From Acanthornis magna (taxonomy: Eukaryota; Chordata; Aves; Passeriformes; Acanthizidae): DNA of 64,000 nucleotides. A program made the translations under genes and the position numbers. The DNA lies in the NCBI GenBank assembly GCA_036785705.1, contig JAWUZG010000004.1:11335501-11399500 (forward strand), written 5' to 3'. Below the pieces are notes generated by a model. That model saw only the letters and a list, made by a program, of their open reading frames with translations. It made no database searches and was not told where the DNA came from. Below are positions 24,262 to 36,600 of this stretch, piece after piece (the first letter of the stretch is position 1; every line of letters begins with the position of its first letter).

Positions 24262-26180
24262 ATACGCAACTCCATTCCTCCGGGCAGAAAAGACAGACGA
24301 TTGTGGATAAAAATGGCTCCAAAGAGTTTTCTCCTGTAGTCATATTTCAAAAGTCACCAATAGTATCATTGCACTATTCAAGCAATTTTTTTTCTCTTGG
24401 AGTGTAAGAATATGAGAGTTCAATGAGATTGATATCTCAGCAAGTCCAGCAATTTTTTTTTTTTTTTGGTCATCCTTCAGTATGAGGAATGAATTGAAGA
24501 TTGCAGATAAACTAAGAATAACTATTTCTTGAACTTTAAGACAGCATTATAACAAATCTGAAAATCCCCTGTAGTTTCTGTACAGGGGTGATCCTGAAGC
24601 TGTTCAGGATTAGCAGGGTTTTTAGAACTGTAGTTCTGGACAAAAATATCCATATTCTATCAAAGTTATTCTTTAGGTGTTTAAATAGTTCATCTGGGTC
24701 TGACACTATGTGGTTTGCCCAAGGCTAACAACAAGTTAGTGGCAGAGTTTGGATTACAGTTTAGAAATTGCTGATCACCTGCCTCATGATCAATCCATCA
24801 AATGAGGCTGAATAGAAAAACGCATCTCCAGCTGTTACAGAACACATGCTGTTGTAAGAATTAAAAGGAACCAGCTGTCTATAGCCCCCGAGAAATTTGA
24901 ATAGACCTACATTTTTCCACACAATCATGCTGTAATTACATGTCACCCCAGGTGTTCTCAATATGATTACTCCCCACAAAACTATAAGCGAGACACAAGA
25001 CAGCCCATACAGCTGAGGAAAAATAATGAAGCAGCAGGGTTTCTCTTTTTCTGTGTGTGCTGGTTTGGTGCTGTTTATATAGCCAATCTGTTCCCTGGGA
25101 CTGCTGAGAGAGCCCTTATGGTCCCAGGCATCCAGGGACCATAGATGCTGACCTATATAACTGGAACATGAAATCAAGCTGCTTTTTTGACAAAGATATC
25201 TATCATATATTTACTTTGAAAGCTACTCTGGAAGGTACAAACCTTTTAAGAGAGGAACATGCCAAGATGAGACCACAGGAAGACTCGAGGAATAAGATTT
25301 TTATTATTTCTAGTAATTTCCAAGGCATCCCCTTTTACATCTTCCATAAGAAACATGCATTTTAATAATGCGACAGCCTGCTGTGTGCCTCTACATTCAA
25401 ACCTGTTCTTAGAAGTTCTGAACTGTTATATTCTGCTTCCCAAAAGGTATCCCAAGGCCTAAAACGCTAGATATTTTACAGTTTCTCTTTATTTTGTAAG
25501 TTGGGTTGTGTAGTTCTGTGTGGTTTTTTTTTTTTTTTGTTGTTCATTTGGTTGGTTTTCTTGTGAGAATTCTAATCTGAAATCAAGTACTTCAGCTGAA
25601 AATTTGGGAACTTGGGAAAAAATTAGTTTACTTGCATATTTCTAAGGGAAGACTTGTTTTTCAAATAATACTGAACTCCACCAGGCAAGAAATAGTCAAA
25701 GTAGAAATATTGAGACAGAGGTCTTTATACACACTTCAAATTAGCACATAATTTCTGTGTGCAAATTTAAATAGAGACATTGAAGAGCTACTGATGCTCA
25801 GTAGGGAATTATTTTATCTATATTCTCCTTATGAAGTTAAACCGTGATGATAGAAAACTAAGTCGGCAGTGTGCTGAAATTGATGAGGAGCTGTTAGTCA
25901 GGAAAGGTTATCACAAGAGGTAACAATGAAATGCACAGTACTTTTGGGTAGAGAAAAAAGCATGATTCATTCCCTTTCTAAAACTTAGAGACATGGATAC
26001 AAACACTGCCATAAAATGCAGCATAGGCAATTTATATGAGATGAAGGCAACAAAGTCAGCATTTAATGCTTTTCTGCAACTTTTTGAAATAGTCAGCCAC
26101 TTTATGGAAGGAACCTTCAGTGTAAACTGAGGAGATGCCTTTACAGCTTTCAAGCTAAATATGAGAGGTTCCATGAGGTC
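24262..26180. other. Non-coding DNA, one unexplained moderate open frame
   Basis: The minus-strand frame at 24761-25177 (138 codons) is the longest non-repeat frame in the window. It shows no domain, motif or codon pattern that I recognise. T-rich runs lie at about 24453 and 25526. No gene is supported. Confidence 0.5.
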
Positions 26181-27019
26181 TGTGGTGGGTTGACCTTGCC
26201 TGGGTCCCAGGTAACCACCAGGCTGCTCTATGTTTTTCATTCACAGCTTGGACAGGGGAAAGAAAATATAGCAAGAGGCTTGTGGGTTGAGATAAAGACA
26301 GGAAGAGACCATTTACTGATTACCACCGCAAGCAAACCAGACTTGTGGAAAAAAATAGTTTCATTTATTTCCAATCAAATTAGAGTCGGATAATGAGAAA
26401 TGACACAAATCTTAAAAGCACCTTCCCCCACCCCTCCCTTCTTCCAGTGCTCAACTTAAGTCCCTTTTCTTTCTATGTTCTCCCCTCCAGCCACTGATGG
26501 GAACCAGGAGTGGGAGCTGTGCTCAGTTCATCATGCGTTGTCTCTACCACTCCCTCCTCAGGACTTCTCACACTTTCCCTACTCCCCACACCAGTGTGGG
26601 GTCCTTCCCATAGGTGACAGTCCATGAACTTCTCCAACGTGAGTCATTCCCATGGAGAGTGGTTCTTCCTAAACTTCTCCAGTGCAGGTACCTTCCATGG
26701 GGCACAGTCCTCCGGGAACAGGCCGCTCCAGTGTGGATCCCCCACAAGGTTAGAAGTCCTGCCAGCAAACCTGCTCCACCGTGGGCTCTTCTAAGACCCC
26801 ATGCGTTCACAGGTCTTGCCAGGAGTCTGCTCCAGAGCAGGTTTTTCAAGGGCTCAGAGCCTCCACTGGACATCCACCTGCTCTGGTGCGGGGTCCTCCG
26901 CGGGTTCACGTAGATCTCTGCTTCCCCATGGACCTCCACAGGCTCCAGGGGCACGGAATGTCTCACCATGGTCTTCCTGAGGGGCTGTAGGGGAATTTCT
27001 GCTCTGGCACCTGGAGCAT
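26181..27019 (-). mobile_element. Avian endogenous retrovirus LTR fragment (5' part missing)
   Basis: On the plus strand the segment starts TGTGGTGGGTTGACCTTGCC, so the minus-strand element ends in CCCACCACA, a proper CA terminus. A minus-strand AATAAA polyadenylation signal (plus-strand TTTATT at 26364-26369) lies about 180 bp inside that end. The distal half (about 26570-27000) is a series of related units of the type 'cttctccagtgcaggtacc...catggg', which matches a common avian LTR as I remember it. The element stops abruptly after 'ctggagcatg', so the promoter-side portion is missing. The overlapping open frames at 26568-27047, 26614-26913 and 26781-26990 come from these GC-rich units and are not genes. 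I believe the family is ERVL-like but cannot confirm its name. Confidence 0.8.
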
Positions 27020-29370
27020 GTAAGTCGGTTTTATTTTGTGTCAGCACAGCTTCCTAAGGAATTATTCATCACGTGGTCATTTCCTGTTTGAAGAAAATAT
27101 AAGTAGGGGATTTTTTTATCCTTTTAGCTTAGAGTACTGGATTATAAAACTCCTGATACTGAATGTACAAACAAAATATTTTTTAACGTTTTAGAGAACA
27201 GGGTGACAGGATTTGAAGTATCACTGATACACGCCACATAAATAATTGCAGTAGGTGCCTTAACTCTGAAATTGGTAGAAGCAATAAAAATTACTATCCT
27301 TTTAAATATAGGTTATTAAGCTTTTGAAACCATTTCCTTGCAAATCATTTTTATTTTTACATTAACATAAACTATGTAGTGGCACCTCAGTATGAAATAT
27401 TTTAAAGGCTTCTTAATTTAGCACACAGATTAAAAAGGAAGCTGAATCACTACAATGGAGAGCATCAACTGGAAGAAATACTGTATTCCTAATTAGTTTC
27501 TGACCATATATTAGACACTTTTGCTTACAAAATGAGTTACTAGCTATATTTTATTTTGTGGACTATAAATGTTATGAATTATATTTTTTATTGTAGTGAA
27601 AATTTTCCAGAAAAAAGTATTTTGTCATTTGAAGAGATATGCAGAACCACAGAAATCATGTCGGAACTACTATAACAGACACTGTTTAATCTTCATTCAA
27701 ATGAACTTCTATGGGCCTCCCAGCAACAACGGCTTCCTTTAGTTCTTTCTATATTTTTTTGTTACAGGGCGGTTTCACTGTTTCCAAATTGCTGTTTATC
27801 CAGTTACTTGTAAAGACAAAGTATATTTTTTAATGATTTTTAATACCTATTTTAAACTTTAGATTAAGACTAAACCAAAACACACTCTTTCTGTAAAAAA
27901 GTAATACATTTATATTTCTTTTTCAAGCTTTTCCTTAAAAAAACTTAGTTTTAAAATTTAGGTGCCCATTTCTAATTCTTAGTTAAGTATATAAGTTTTT
28001 GAGACAAAAGTGAAAAAAATTTCCAGTTTGTTAAGTGATTCTATTCCTGTCCTGCTTATTAAAAAATATCATTGAAAATTAATTAACACCCTTTATAATT
28101 CAGAAATTTTATTGGTTAACTACCTCTTTCTTATATTTATGAAAAAATAAGGAAGAAATCTCTCAATATATATAGTTGATGATATTGCTAATATAGCAAT
28201 TAAAGTTTCACTGTTTGTATGTCAACCTCCTCATATGTTACTCAATCCTGATTAGCAATACTATTTTGGTATTATAGTGCATCCAAAGAGTCAGAATATA
28301 ATTTCTAGTATTACCAAAATTAATTTCATATCCTTTAACAGAAAAATGTCCAATCCCAAATTTCCAATTTTTTTAAGATTAACTGGAATATATACTGCAA
28401 TTTTTTAGATTGCAAATAGAATTACTGAGATAACTTATATGCTAGTACAACAAGGAGAGATACTTCATTCTGCAAGTACTTTAATTCTGATCTGAGCATA
28501 TAGTCTGTGGGTAAAGGAATGTATTGCGGACAGCAATTGTGGACAGTTGTGGAAAGGCAGATGGAAGGAAAGGACAAGAGATAATGTTATATGTTAATAA
28601 AGTAGGAGTTTCTTGAGGCAACAGCAGATCCTTTTATGTTTCCTGCAAAGAAAAATCAGATTATATGCCAGATTTATGGAAACCTAGATTGATGGTCTGA
28701 TATTGTCAGCAAAGCAGAAGTTTGGATAAATATGGGATACCATAAGGGTGTTAAGAATTTTAGGTCATCGCTCTAATTTACTTTGTCAGCAATAGTCAGA
28801 ATAACAGGACAAACTCTCCAGAATTTTTCCTAGTTTTCATAAGATACTTCCTTTCACTTCTCTCCTCCTTTTTGTGGCATCATATGTTTCCTTTCAACCT
28901 ACACTCCTCTGTGGTTGTATTTCTGACATTAAGTCTTATGTTCATATTGCTTTAGTCCAAAAGGAAGATTCTCATCAAGTGAGCCTTTAGAACTGAATCA
29001 AAATTTGCCCAAAACCAGCAGGGTTACTAGTAAGCTGAATGAGGAACAATCAGAAAACAAAGCCTAAATTAAGCATTCAGATCCAGACTGGCTACTGCAA
29101 ATGAGATAATGTAAGAAATGTGTTTTTGAAATTATGGCACACAAATTCCTTTCAGTTACCTTCTAAAAAACTTATTGTTTTGTCATGAACTCAAAAAAAA
29201 CCACAACCCCAAGACATGTGGGATGATATAAATACAATACTCAACAGAAAAAATCGAGAGTTCAAAAAAAAGAAGCAATTTTCTAGTGATTATTTGGCTA
29301 GGGTTACTAAAAAGCAATAAGGGGGGGTCAACACCCAAGAAGTGTGTCCAACCACCTCAATAAAGCTAAA
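27020..29370. other. AT-rich non-coding DNA, no gene seen
   Basis: No recognised repeat, RNA gene or coding region. Confidence 0.6.
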
Positions 29371-29406
29371 TATAATAATAGCAAAAGCTATAGTAATAGC
29401 AAAAGC
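29371..29406 (+). repeat. 18-bp tandem duplication
   Basis: TATAATAATAGCAAAAGC is followed directly by TATAGTAATAGCAAAAGC, a single mismatch between the two units. Confidence 0.9.
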
Positions 29407-30011
29407 TAAATTTATATTAAAAACAATTAATTCCATTCCCAGTTACAGCTTGCTTTCTTCTTGTTGACATCTCTTTCACGGTGATCCCCTTTGGGCTATC
29501 TGTCAGCACTAGACTGCTTATTCTGACCTATCTGTTGGCTTTTGAGTGTGTGGACTTTCCACTCAATTCTAAATTACATGTGATTATGACAACTAATAAC
29601 AAACCAAAACCAGACTATGAGGCCTGAAAGAGATAAACGTGCAGAAGATTACAACAGAACTTACTTCTTGTCCATCTCTTTTTTTGTATTTCAAAAACAG
29701 CAGCCAAAAATGTCTGTGCAAAACCTGTTACTGGGAGCACTAGAGCTGAATAAATAGGGAATCATGGCAGATCAGGGAGGAAGCATGGGGAAAAAAGGAA
29801 GGAGCAGTCAAAAGTGAGCAGGCACCAGTCAGTGTGTCTGTATGACTGAGCCCTGCATCTGGTAACTGTGATCTATCCTACCTTCTCATTAAACCTCTTT
29901 CCTTAAATATCTTTCTGTGTAATTTATCTCACTTGTGAGTGCAGAAAAATTTATGGTCCAGCTACTGGAGGGACTAGGGCATATGTTTTCCCCCTACTGC
30001 TTTTTAACCCA

Positions 30012-30050
30012 ATGTATGTGCGTGTGTGTACGTGTACGCATATGTGTACA
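30012..30050. repeat. 39-bp strictly alternating purine-pyrimidine tract
   Basis: From A30012 to A50 of the same block every base alternates purine/pyrimidine, mixing TG, TA and three CpG steps (30021, 30031, 30037). It is not a pure (TG)n microsatellite. Such tracts favour left-handed Z-DNA under negative supercoiling. Confidence 0.85.
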
Positions 30051-31768
30051 AATACGTGTCAGTCAGCACCAAATTTCAAGCTGGGCTAGAAGACAAGTAG
30101 GAGGAAAGCCTGTTTCTGGAAGGACTGAAAATCTTACTAGGTAAGGGTGCCCAGGGTCCTGGCATTGCTTTGAAGTAGTCTGAGAACCCATGATGATATT
30201 TGAGAGATCTGACAGAGATCCCAGGTGTCTGAGTGCACTAGGCGGGCACATAGTGGCTTTATAACTTCCCTTCGCAGACAGAGCCTCTCAGGACCTTAAA
30301 ATGCTTTTTAAGGCTTTTACACAGATTTTAGCACTCTACAGCTCTCCTGACTTCAACATCCTAACTTTTTTTTTAAGTGTCATTAAACTCCACAGTAACT
30401 GGAAGCTGTCTTTAACAGTATCATGAAATTTTTCTCTCCTATTTCATATGCCTATTTTAGAATAAAATATGCCTTACAAGTATAAATCATACCCTACCAC
30501 TGGGGTTTTTTTTCACTATTAACTATAAAAAGAGACTGGAATGATTACTTCAGACATAAACATTTCTACTTTAGATGTCTGGTTTTGATTAGATGAATCC
30601 TACTGTCACCAAATGGATTCTGCCCTTGTAGCCCTCTCAAGGTTGAATGAGAGAAGAAAAACACAGCAAACTATGTATTTGCAAGCTCTGTGTTATACTG
30701 TTAAACATTAAAAATTGCTAAGCAAGCAGCTCTCTGAGAACTACAGGCATATTTTAAGATTTCTTCAGCAGCGGAGATTTTTATTTTCTAGAATAAAACT
30801 ACTCGCAACATTTTAACCATCTTTTGATGTGGTGGGAGCCCTTAATAATAGGGGTCTCCTCGTGTTTGAAATTTTCTTTCATTGAATGTGTAATTGATAT
30901 GCAAGTATGTCTGTTCTCAGCTTACGCATTAGCTAGAACAATATTTCTCTATTCACTGACATAATTTCCTGTCTTGTTATTATTCAGGTCGGTCATCCTT
31001 GTTATGACATCAGATCTAGTTGTATTCTTGACCTCTGTCTGAGTTAAGACCTGTGCAACAGAGGAACTGCATGTTTTCTTTTTATTTGTATCTGCATTTT
31101 TATCTTTTATATGTAATCATTTTACTGAACTTTGTGAGATTAATGAATAGGTCTAAATGGATTTAAGGCCTATAAGCTTTCTCAGAGTAGTAACGAATTG
31201 GTTAATACAGTGATTTTAAGTAGCCTTTGCCAAATAAAACAGTTCGAACTTCAAATGGAAATAATAACTAAAAATGAAGTCCCCATACAATAGAAGGGAA
31301 AGCAATAAAAGACTTATTGCATGTCTGTCTTACTTGAACATTTACCCAGGCCAAAATTGTCTGAAGATCTCAGGTGCGGAAGTTTGGTTTCAGCTATAGT
31401 TGGTGTCCAGCTTTAGGAAGTGTGTCCCTTTACAAAATTAATGAAAATCTTTGTGTTTGCACCTGTGACTGGAGCTTGATAAACCAGTTTGACAGCTCAG
31501 CAGGAGGGCAGGGATAGACTTCAAAGCATTTAGCTTTCTGCATTGTCTCAGGTATTTTCTGGAACAGCTGCTGTCAACTTATTGTCTCCCAGTATAGGCT
31601 GTCAGCTTCTGCTTGAGTTAACCCCTTAGACTCATCAATTAAACAATACTAAATAACTAACAGATGGAACATACAATATGGATGAATTATAATACAGTCC
31701 TACTTTCTCTACTAACATAAACAGCATAAAGTTTTCATAATACATAATCTTCTAATGCTCTAGGAGCT
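30051..31768. other. Non-coding DNA, no gene seen
   Basis: The patch at 30060-30300 is somewhat GC-richer than its surroundings, with short frames on both strands (30063-30251 minus), but matches no family I can name. Confidence 0.55.
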
Positions 31769-31832
31769 TATGGTCTGGTTTTGACTTATGAGTGCATTTT
31801 TATGGTCTGATTTTGACTTATTACTGCATTTT
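31769..31832 (+). repeat. 32-bp tandem duplication
   Basis: Two adjacent 32-bp units both begin TATGGTCTG and end TGCATTTT, with three substitutions between them. The high identity suggests a fairly recent local duplication. Confidence 0.95.
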
Positions 31833-33249
31833 TATCACTATGTGGCATTCAAGCAAGGAGCAGAAAAGGAAATGGAAGCTAAACAAAAAATCTATGGTGC
31901 ATAAATGAAACTGAATTCTTTATTACAATTTCAAAAAGTTTGTTGTTTTATGCTCTAATAGTGAGATCACACAAGTTCAAAAGGGTCAAGTCAGGTCAAC
32001 ACTTGAAGGAAAATACTCTAAGCTGAGGTGAAGACTACATGAAAGAGATGTGAAAGGTGAACTATGAAACCAGAATCTGTGCTGAAAGGCACATCAGTAG
32101 AATACTAAAGTAAACTGAAGGGAATACATGCTCCTTATTGTGCATATTTTTTTTTTCCAGCAGCTCACATTACTTTAAGAAATATCTGAATGATTAAAAA
32201 AAAAAAAGGCCCGGAGCATATTTTTTCATTGTTGAATTGAAGTCATTCTGAGGTGGATGGGGGTCAAGCTTTGCTGGAGATATTTGGAAGAATTTTTCAT
32301 GAAGAGTAACTAAATGCAATGGTTTTAATTAGAGATATCACATCCCTGAATTATATTCATTTGGAAGTTTTTCTTTTCATGATCAAAACCACTGTGGAGC
32401 AGTTTGCTCAAAACTGACTTCTCCCTGCAAGGTCATTCCAGCTGAAGAAGTGGAGGACTGAAGGAGGTAGTGCCACCACTGCTGGCTTCTGGACCATACA
32501 ATTTGGGGAAATGTTTGTAATTTTCACAAATTTACTTGCAGGTTAGCATGCCACAAGCAAAAGAAATTAGTTTTTACAGAAAATGAAAAAGAAGTAGAAA
32601 TTATCCGAAATTACATTTCAGAGAAAAAAAGTGTTTAACAGCCTTGTCTTGCATCCTCAAACCTTAGCAAATGCAATCTCATTTTAGATTTCTAAGAGCA
32701 GGCTCATCTTCCAGTAAATATTAAATCATGTTGTATTTCTGTCATTTTCACTTGTACCACTCTTTCAAAATTCCCCAGTAAGGAAAAGATAACAACGATT
32801 GAGGTAGAATGACTTTCAACAGACAAAGTTAAACTCTTCCAAGCCAATTAATTTTCAACTTTGTCAAAAGTTTACCTTAAAGCTTAAGTGGATTTTTTTC
32901 TGTAGGCTAATTATCGATTCAGATACTGTAATTTTTGTACTATGTTTGGATAAACTTGAGATACCAAACCTTCATTTCTTTTACTCAGTGTTTTTGTGTT
33001 TCAGTTCTGTAATGCAATCAGAGAGAAAAACAGAATTTAGAAAGATGTATCTTTATATAAAAATCATCATGGGGAGAATTGAATGAGATTTAAACTATGT
33101 AATTTAGAGTACAGGAAAATAATTCTAAACCATATTTTAGGTTATTATAAATATACATTATTTAATCATATTTAAGGGTTTTTTAAGCTAATTCCCGTAA
33201 CAATTTTGATTTGTTTTTCTGGAATTTTAAGGTAGTACTAGTGTACTAG
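31833..33249. other. AT-rich non-coding DNA, no gene seen
   Basis: A T-rich run near 32148-32156 and an A-rich run near 32195-32206 are the only structures noticed. Confidence 0.6.
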
Positions 33250-33470
33250 CTGTCTGATGTGGTGATTCTAAACACAACCCTCCTTCACAAGGAGGCCAAC
33301 AGAAGACCAGTGGCTGCCAAATGTCTCATCCACAAATTTGACTACATGCTCCATTTTGACAGTACAAATGTAATTTGTTAATAAAGCTCTCTTCTCGTCC
33401 ACTCCTGCAGTCAAACTTTGTCTGAAAAGCAGTTCAAAGTACTGTGGAAGCATTCAGAGATATCACTACA
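33250..33470. other. Unassigned segment with open frames on both strands
   Basis: The minus strand carries a 61-codon frame (33268-33453) containing GVDEKRALLTNYICTVKMEH and FVDETFGSHWSS. The plus strand is open from 33250 to a TAA at 33379-33381, where it overlaps an AATAAA. Either could be a decayed mobile-element protein; the plus-strand AATAAAGCTCTCTT is also LTR-like. I recognise neither reading. The segment stands out from the AT-rich background but no function is claimed. Confidence 0.25.
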
Positions 33471-33512
33471 GATATTGGCTGTAGTGTCATAAATTTTTCA
33501 ACTTTTTTTCAG

Positions 33513-33654
33513 TGACTATTTTGCAGAAGTGAATAAGAAACAGGAATATAGGTCAGTCATGGAGGATGACAGTGGCAGTGGAATTCCACCCAATGTTACC
33601 AGTTTTGATCCTCAGGGGTTTTTTTCTGTCTTGTCTGGTTCATTCCTTGGAATT
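33513..33654 (+). other. Candidate internal coding exon (unidentified)
   Basis: A polypyrimidine acceptor (TTTTTCAACTTTTTTTCAG, ending 33512) is followed by 142 bases open in one frame, then a consensus donor GTAAGT at 33655. After one leftover base the frame gives 47 residues: DYFAEVNKKQEYRSV, then an acidic MEDDSGSG, a sequon (NVTS) and a hydrophobic end GFFSVLSGSFLGI, closing in phase 0. The mix of acidic, glycosylation-like and hydrophobic segments resembles an extracellular loop entering a membrane helix. The DDSGSG cluster also resembles glycosaminoglycan attachment sites. A 47-codon frame can arise by chance and I cannot match it to a family. Confidence 0.25.
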
Positions 33655-36600
33655 GTAAGTATAAATAATAAAACTGGGAAGAGGCAATTTATTGCATGAG
33701 GAATGTATTTTTGTCTATGACATGTCAGAGGTATTTTTGGTTCTGTCTGCTTTGTCTTTGATGTTTCTTTAATAATGACACTTCAGTCCTGTTCACGTTG
33801 CAGCTCTTGATTTAAAAGTTTGTATTGTACAGGGCTTGGCATTAGCTATTGCAGATATTTTGTTTTTTCCCTCATGACTACTTTCATAAGTCAAATACAG
33901 GTAGCAGTCTGTACACTTAAATAAGACAAGATCATATCAACCAACTTCAGATGGTTAAACTTTATCTAACAGTGTTTATCTAGGCTGCACAGGCCAGTAG
34001 ACCCATGTCATTCCATGTGCAATGTAGATAAGCTCTTTCTGAACAACTAACCTACAGGCACATTAATTTCTCATTTTATTTTACTAGTTCTGTGCCTATT
34101 TTTGAGCTCAGTTTTTTTGTCAATCATTTACTTATTAGAGATAGAAGGTAGTTTTTACTGTGACTAATATAGTACATGTTAATTTAGTGGACTATAATTT
34201 TCCCTCTTTCTTTTAAAGGAAAAGAAAGGTCTTATGGGTAATTTTTCTTTTCAGATATAAAGAAATTCTATGTTGATAGAGAAGTGCTAACACTTCCACA
34301 TTATTCATAATCTTCAAAGGAAGAAGATAATATTTAAAATTTTTCATTTGCAACATCTCAGAAAAACTACAAGATTTTCAGAAAATCAAGTGTAATATAG
34401 TTTAAACAACAACAGAAAAAGCTAATTTTATTTTTTAAGTTAAAAAGGACAAGAACAAATAGAAAATTTGGTTTTGATAATAAAATACTTTTTAAAATAG
34501 ATTAATTTATTAAGTCATGTCACTATTCCTGGGAAATCTGATTGGATAAATACATATATATCAGAGAAATCACATCCTGTACTGTTGAAAATGTGCATTT
34601 TCTTCATTCCTGTTCTCAAAGTCAAGTGTTAGTTACTAAGAGATAATGGCAAGACATACAAATTTAAATTGTCTAAAGTCCTGTCACAGGAGACAGCTAT
34701 TACATCTGTGATCGAAACCATTTGAGAATTTCAAACAACTCTGAATGTATCTTCCAGATGTGTGATGTGATTCATTGCATTATATCCCTGGTGCCTATAA
34801 TGACGGCATTTTTAAAATCACATTTGGAAATATTAAAGGTTCCTGTCTCCTCAATAAATTTCATGAGTCAGACAGCACACCATTTTGATGAAGTGACATT
34901 TACTGTGGGTTGACCACATTCCTATTAAAATATAGGAGCATTCTAGCATTCTAACATTGGTGTGGAACGGAATGCCTTAGGGAGAATATTCATCCCTATA
35001 GGCTTCCAGAAAACAGTGTGCAGTGAAAATGTTCTTTACTGAACAGAGATTAGAATTTTATTTTTTTTTAATTTTGCAGATGAAACATTTATTCCCTGAA
35101 TATTCTCAATGACATAAGGTGATTTAATGTGGAAGATAGTGGAGGCATAAAGAGTAGATCCACATATCAATACTGCCTTATGTACATACACTAGTCTTCA
35201 GCAGAAACAGAAGAACCCATGGGCAAAAGCTATCAGTTTCCAAACCAGACTGGCTTTATTCAGCATTTAATGGTCTTAAGTTCTTTGATATAACCGTTTT
35301 AGGGGATTTTTACATTCTTTAAGTTAATCTTGTAGTTAATGATTTATTTTCTAGCTCTTTATAGAAGAAAATGTTCAAACACTTTATATTAAATAAGTAG
35401 TCCTGCCTCATCAATATTTAAATATTTTATTAACATGGATGCTGTTTCCTCTTTCTAAGGCACTTACCATCTAAAACAAGTTTTGTTACAATTTGCAGAT
35501 CTATTGTCATGAAAAAAACAGGAAATAATGAAATGGATTCAAACTTTTACTTACAGCTCCGTGATATTCACATTTTGAACTCCCAACCATTATAATTCAC
35601 AGAAAAGGAACTATTTGGAAATTGAGGTATGCTCTGTACATCAGTTCATGAACTTTATTCATCCATGTAAAGGACTGCATAAACTAAGATTGAAAGCCTG
35701 AGGGTAGAAACTCTGATGTAGATGCAATGAGCTCAAAGACAGCACAACTGATTTATTGCATGCCTGAAGAATATATGTGATAGTCATAAAGATAAACAAG
35801 CCTGATATTACTAAATAAGCGTCTTGATTTCATTTTACTTCTAAAAATCTTTCTGGGGGAATATAAGAGCTGATATTTAAAATTTGTTAAGGTGTCTGCG
35901 CCGGAACTAGATAACTATTGAGTGCGTTCAACAGCAGCCAGTAATAAGTCATGGATTGAAAATGACATTGTTTGAATGGCAGTTTTTTATCCCATACAGA
36001 CAAAAACAAATGTTTCTATTATGTTTTAAAGGCTTTTTGAGATCAAAATTTTTTTTTTTAAATCGTGCATTAACAAAGTGATCATGCATGTCAGTCACCA
36101 TGAATAGCTACTTTATCTTAATGCATGGGCCTGCCTGCACTACCCATGGCAGTGAATGTCAGCTCTTGGCAGTGAAAGAGTATCCACCGTCAATAGGCAA
36201 TAGATACCAAACAGGTTTCATGTATTTCACACTTGATGTGGAGTTATTCTCTACACATTCAGTACCACAAAATTTTACAGTCAGATAGAACATATAGGCC
36301 CTTGGAGGCATGTCTCTGCTAATAAATCAACCAGACCTCGGGAATTTTACCAGCATCAGAATTCAGAGTTGTAAAGTCATACATTTCAGGGCATGGTATA
36401 TTTTAATACTGCATTTTTTCAAAAACCATGTAGTGGTTAAGCGTGGAAGGCTGCTGATGCATCATGTGTTATTAGATATCCCTTGGATTTAATAGGTATC
36501 CACTGAATTTAATATCTTATCAGGAAAATTCTTTAACTTGTATCCTCCTATTTTTGTCCCTTTGGCTTAATTGAGTTACACTCACACTGCAGTTTAATGC

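Noticed and set aside
25055..25080. Possible LTR start (TGTGTGCTGGTTTGGTGCTG) near the 24.8-25.2 kb frame
   Set aside because: Only the first bases resemble known avian LTR starts; the following sequence does not continue the match.
26568..27047. 159-codon minus frame and overlapping plus frames
   Set aside because: Fully inside an endogenous-retrovirus LTR; LTRs of this family are not coding here.
33513..33654. Assignment of the exon candidate to an endosomal sodium/proton exchanger (SLC9A6/7/9) from a loose FD..FF...FLGI likeness
   Set aside because: The conserved residues that precede this segment in those exchangers are absent, and the likeness rests on a few hydrophobic positions.
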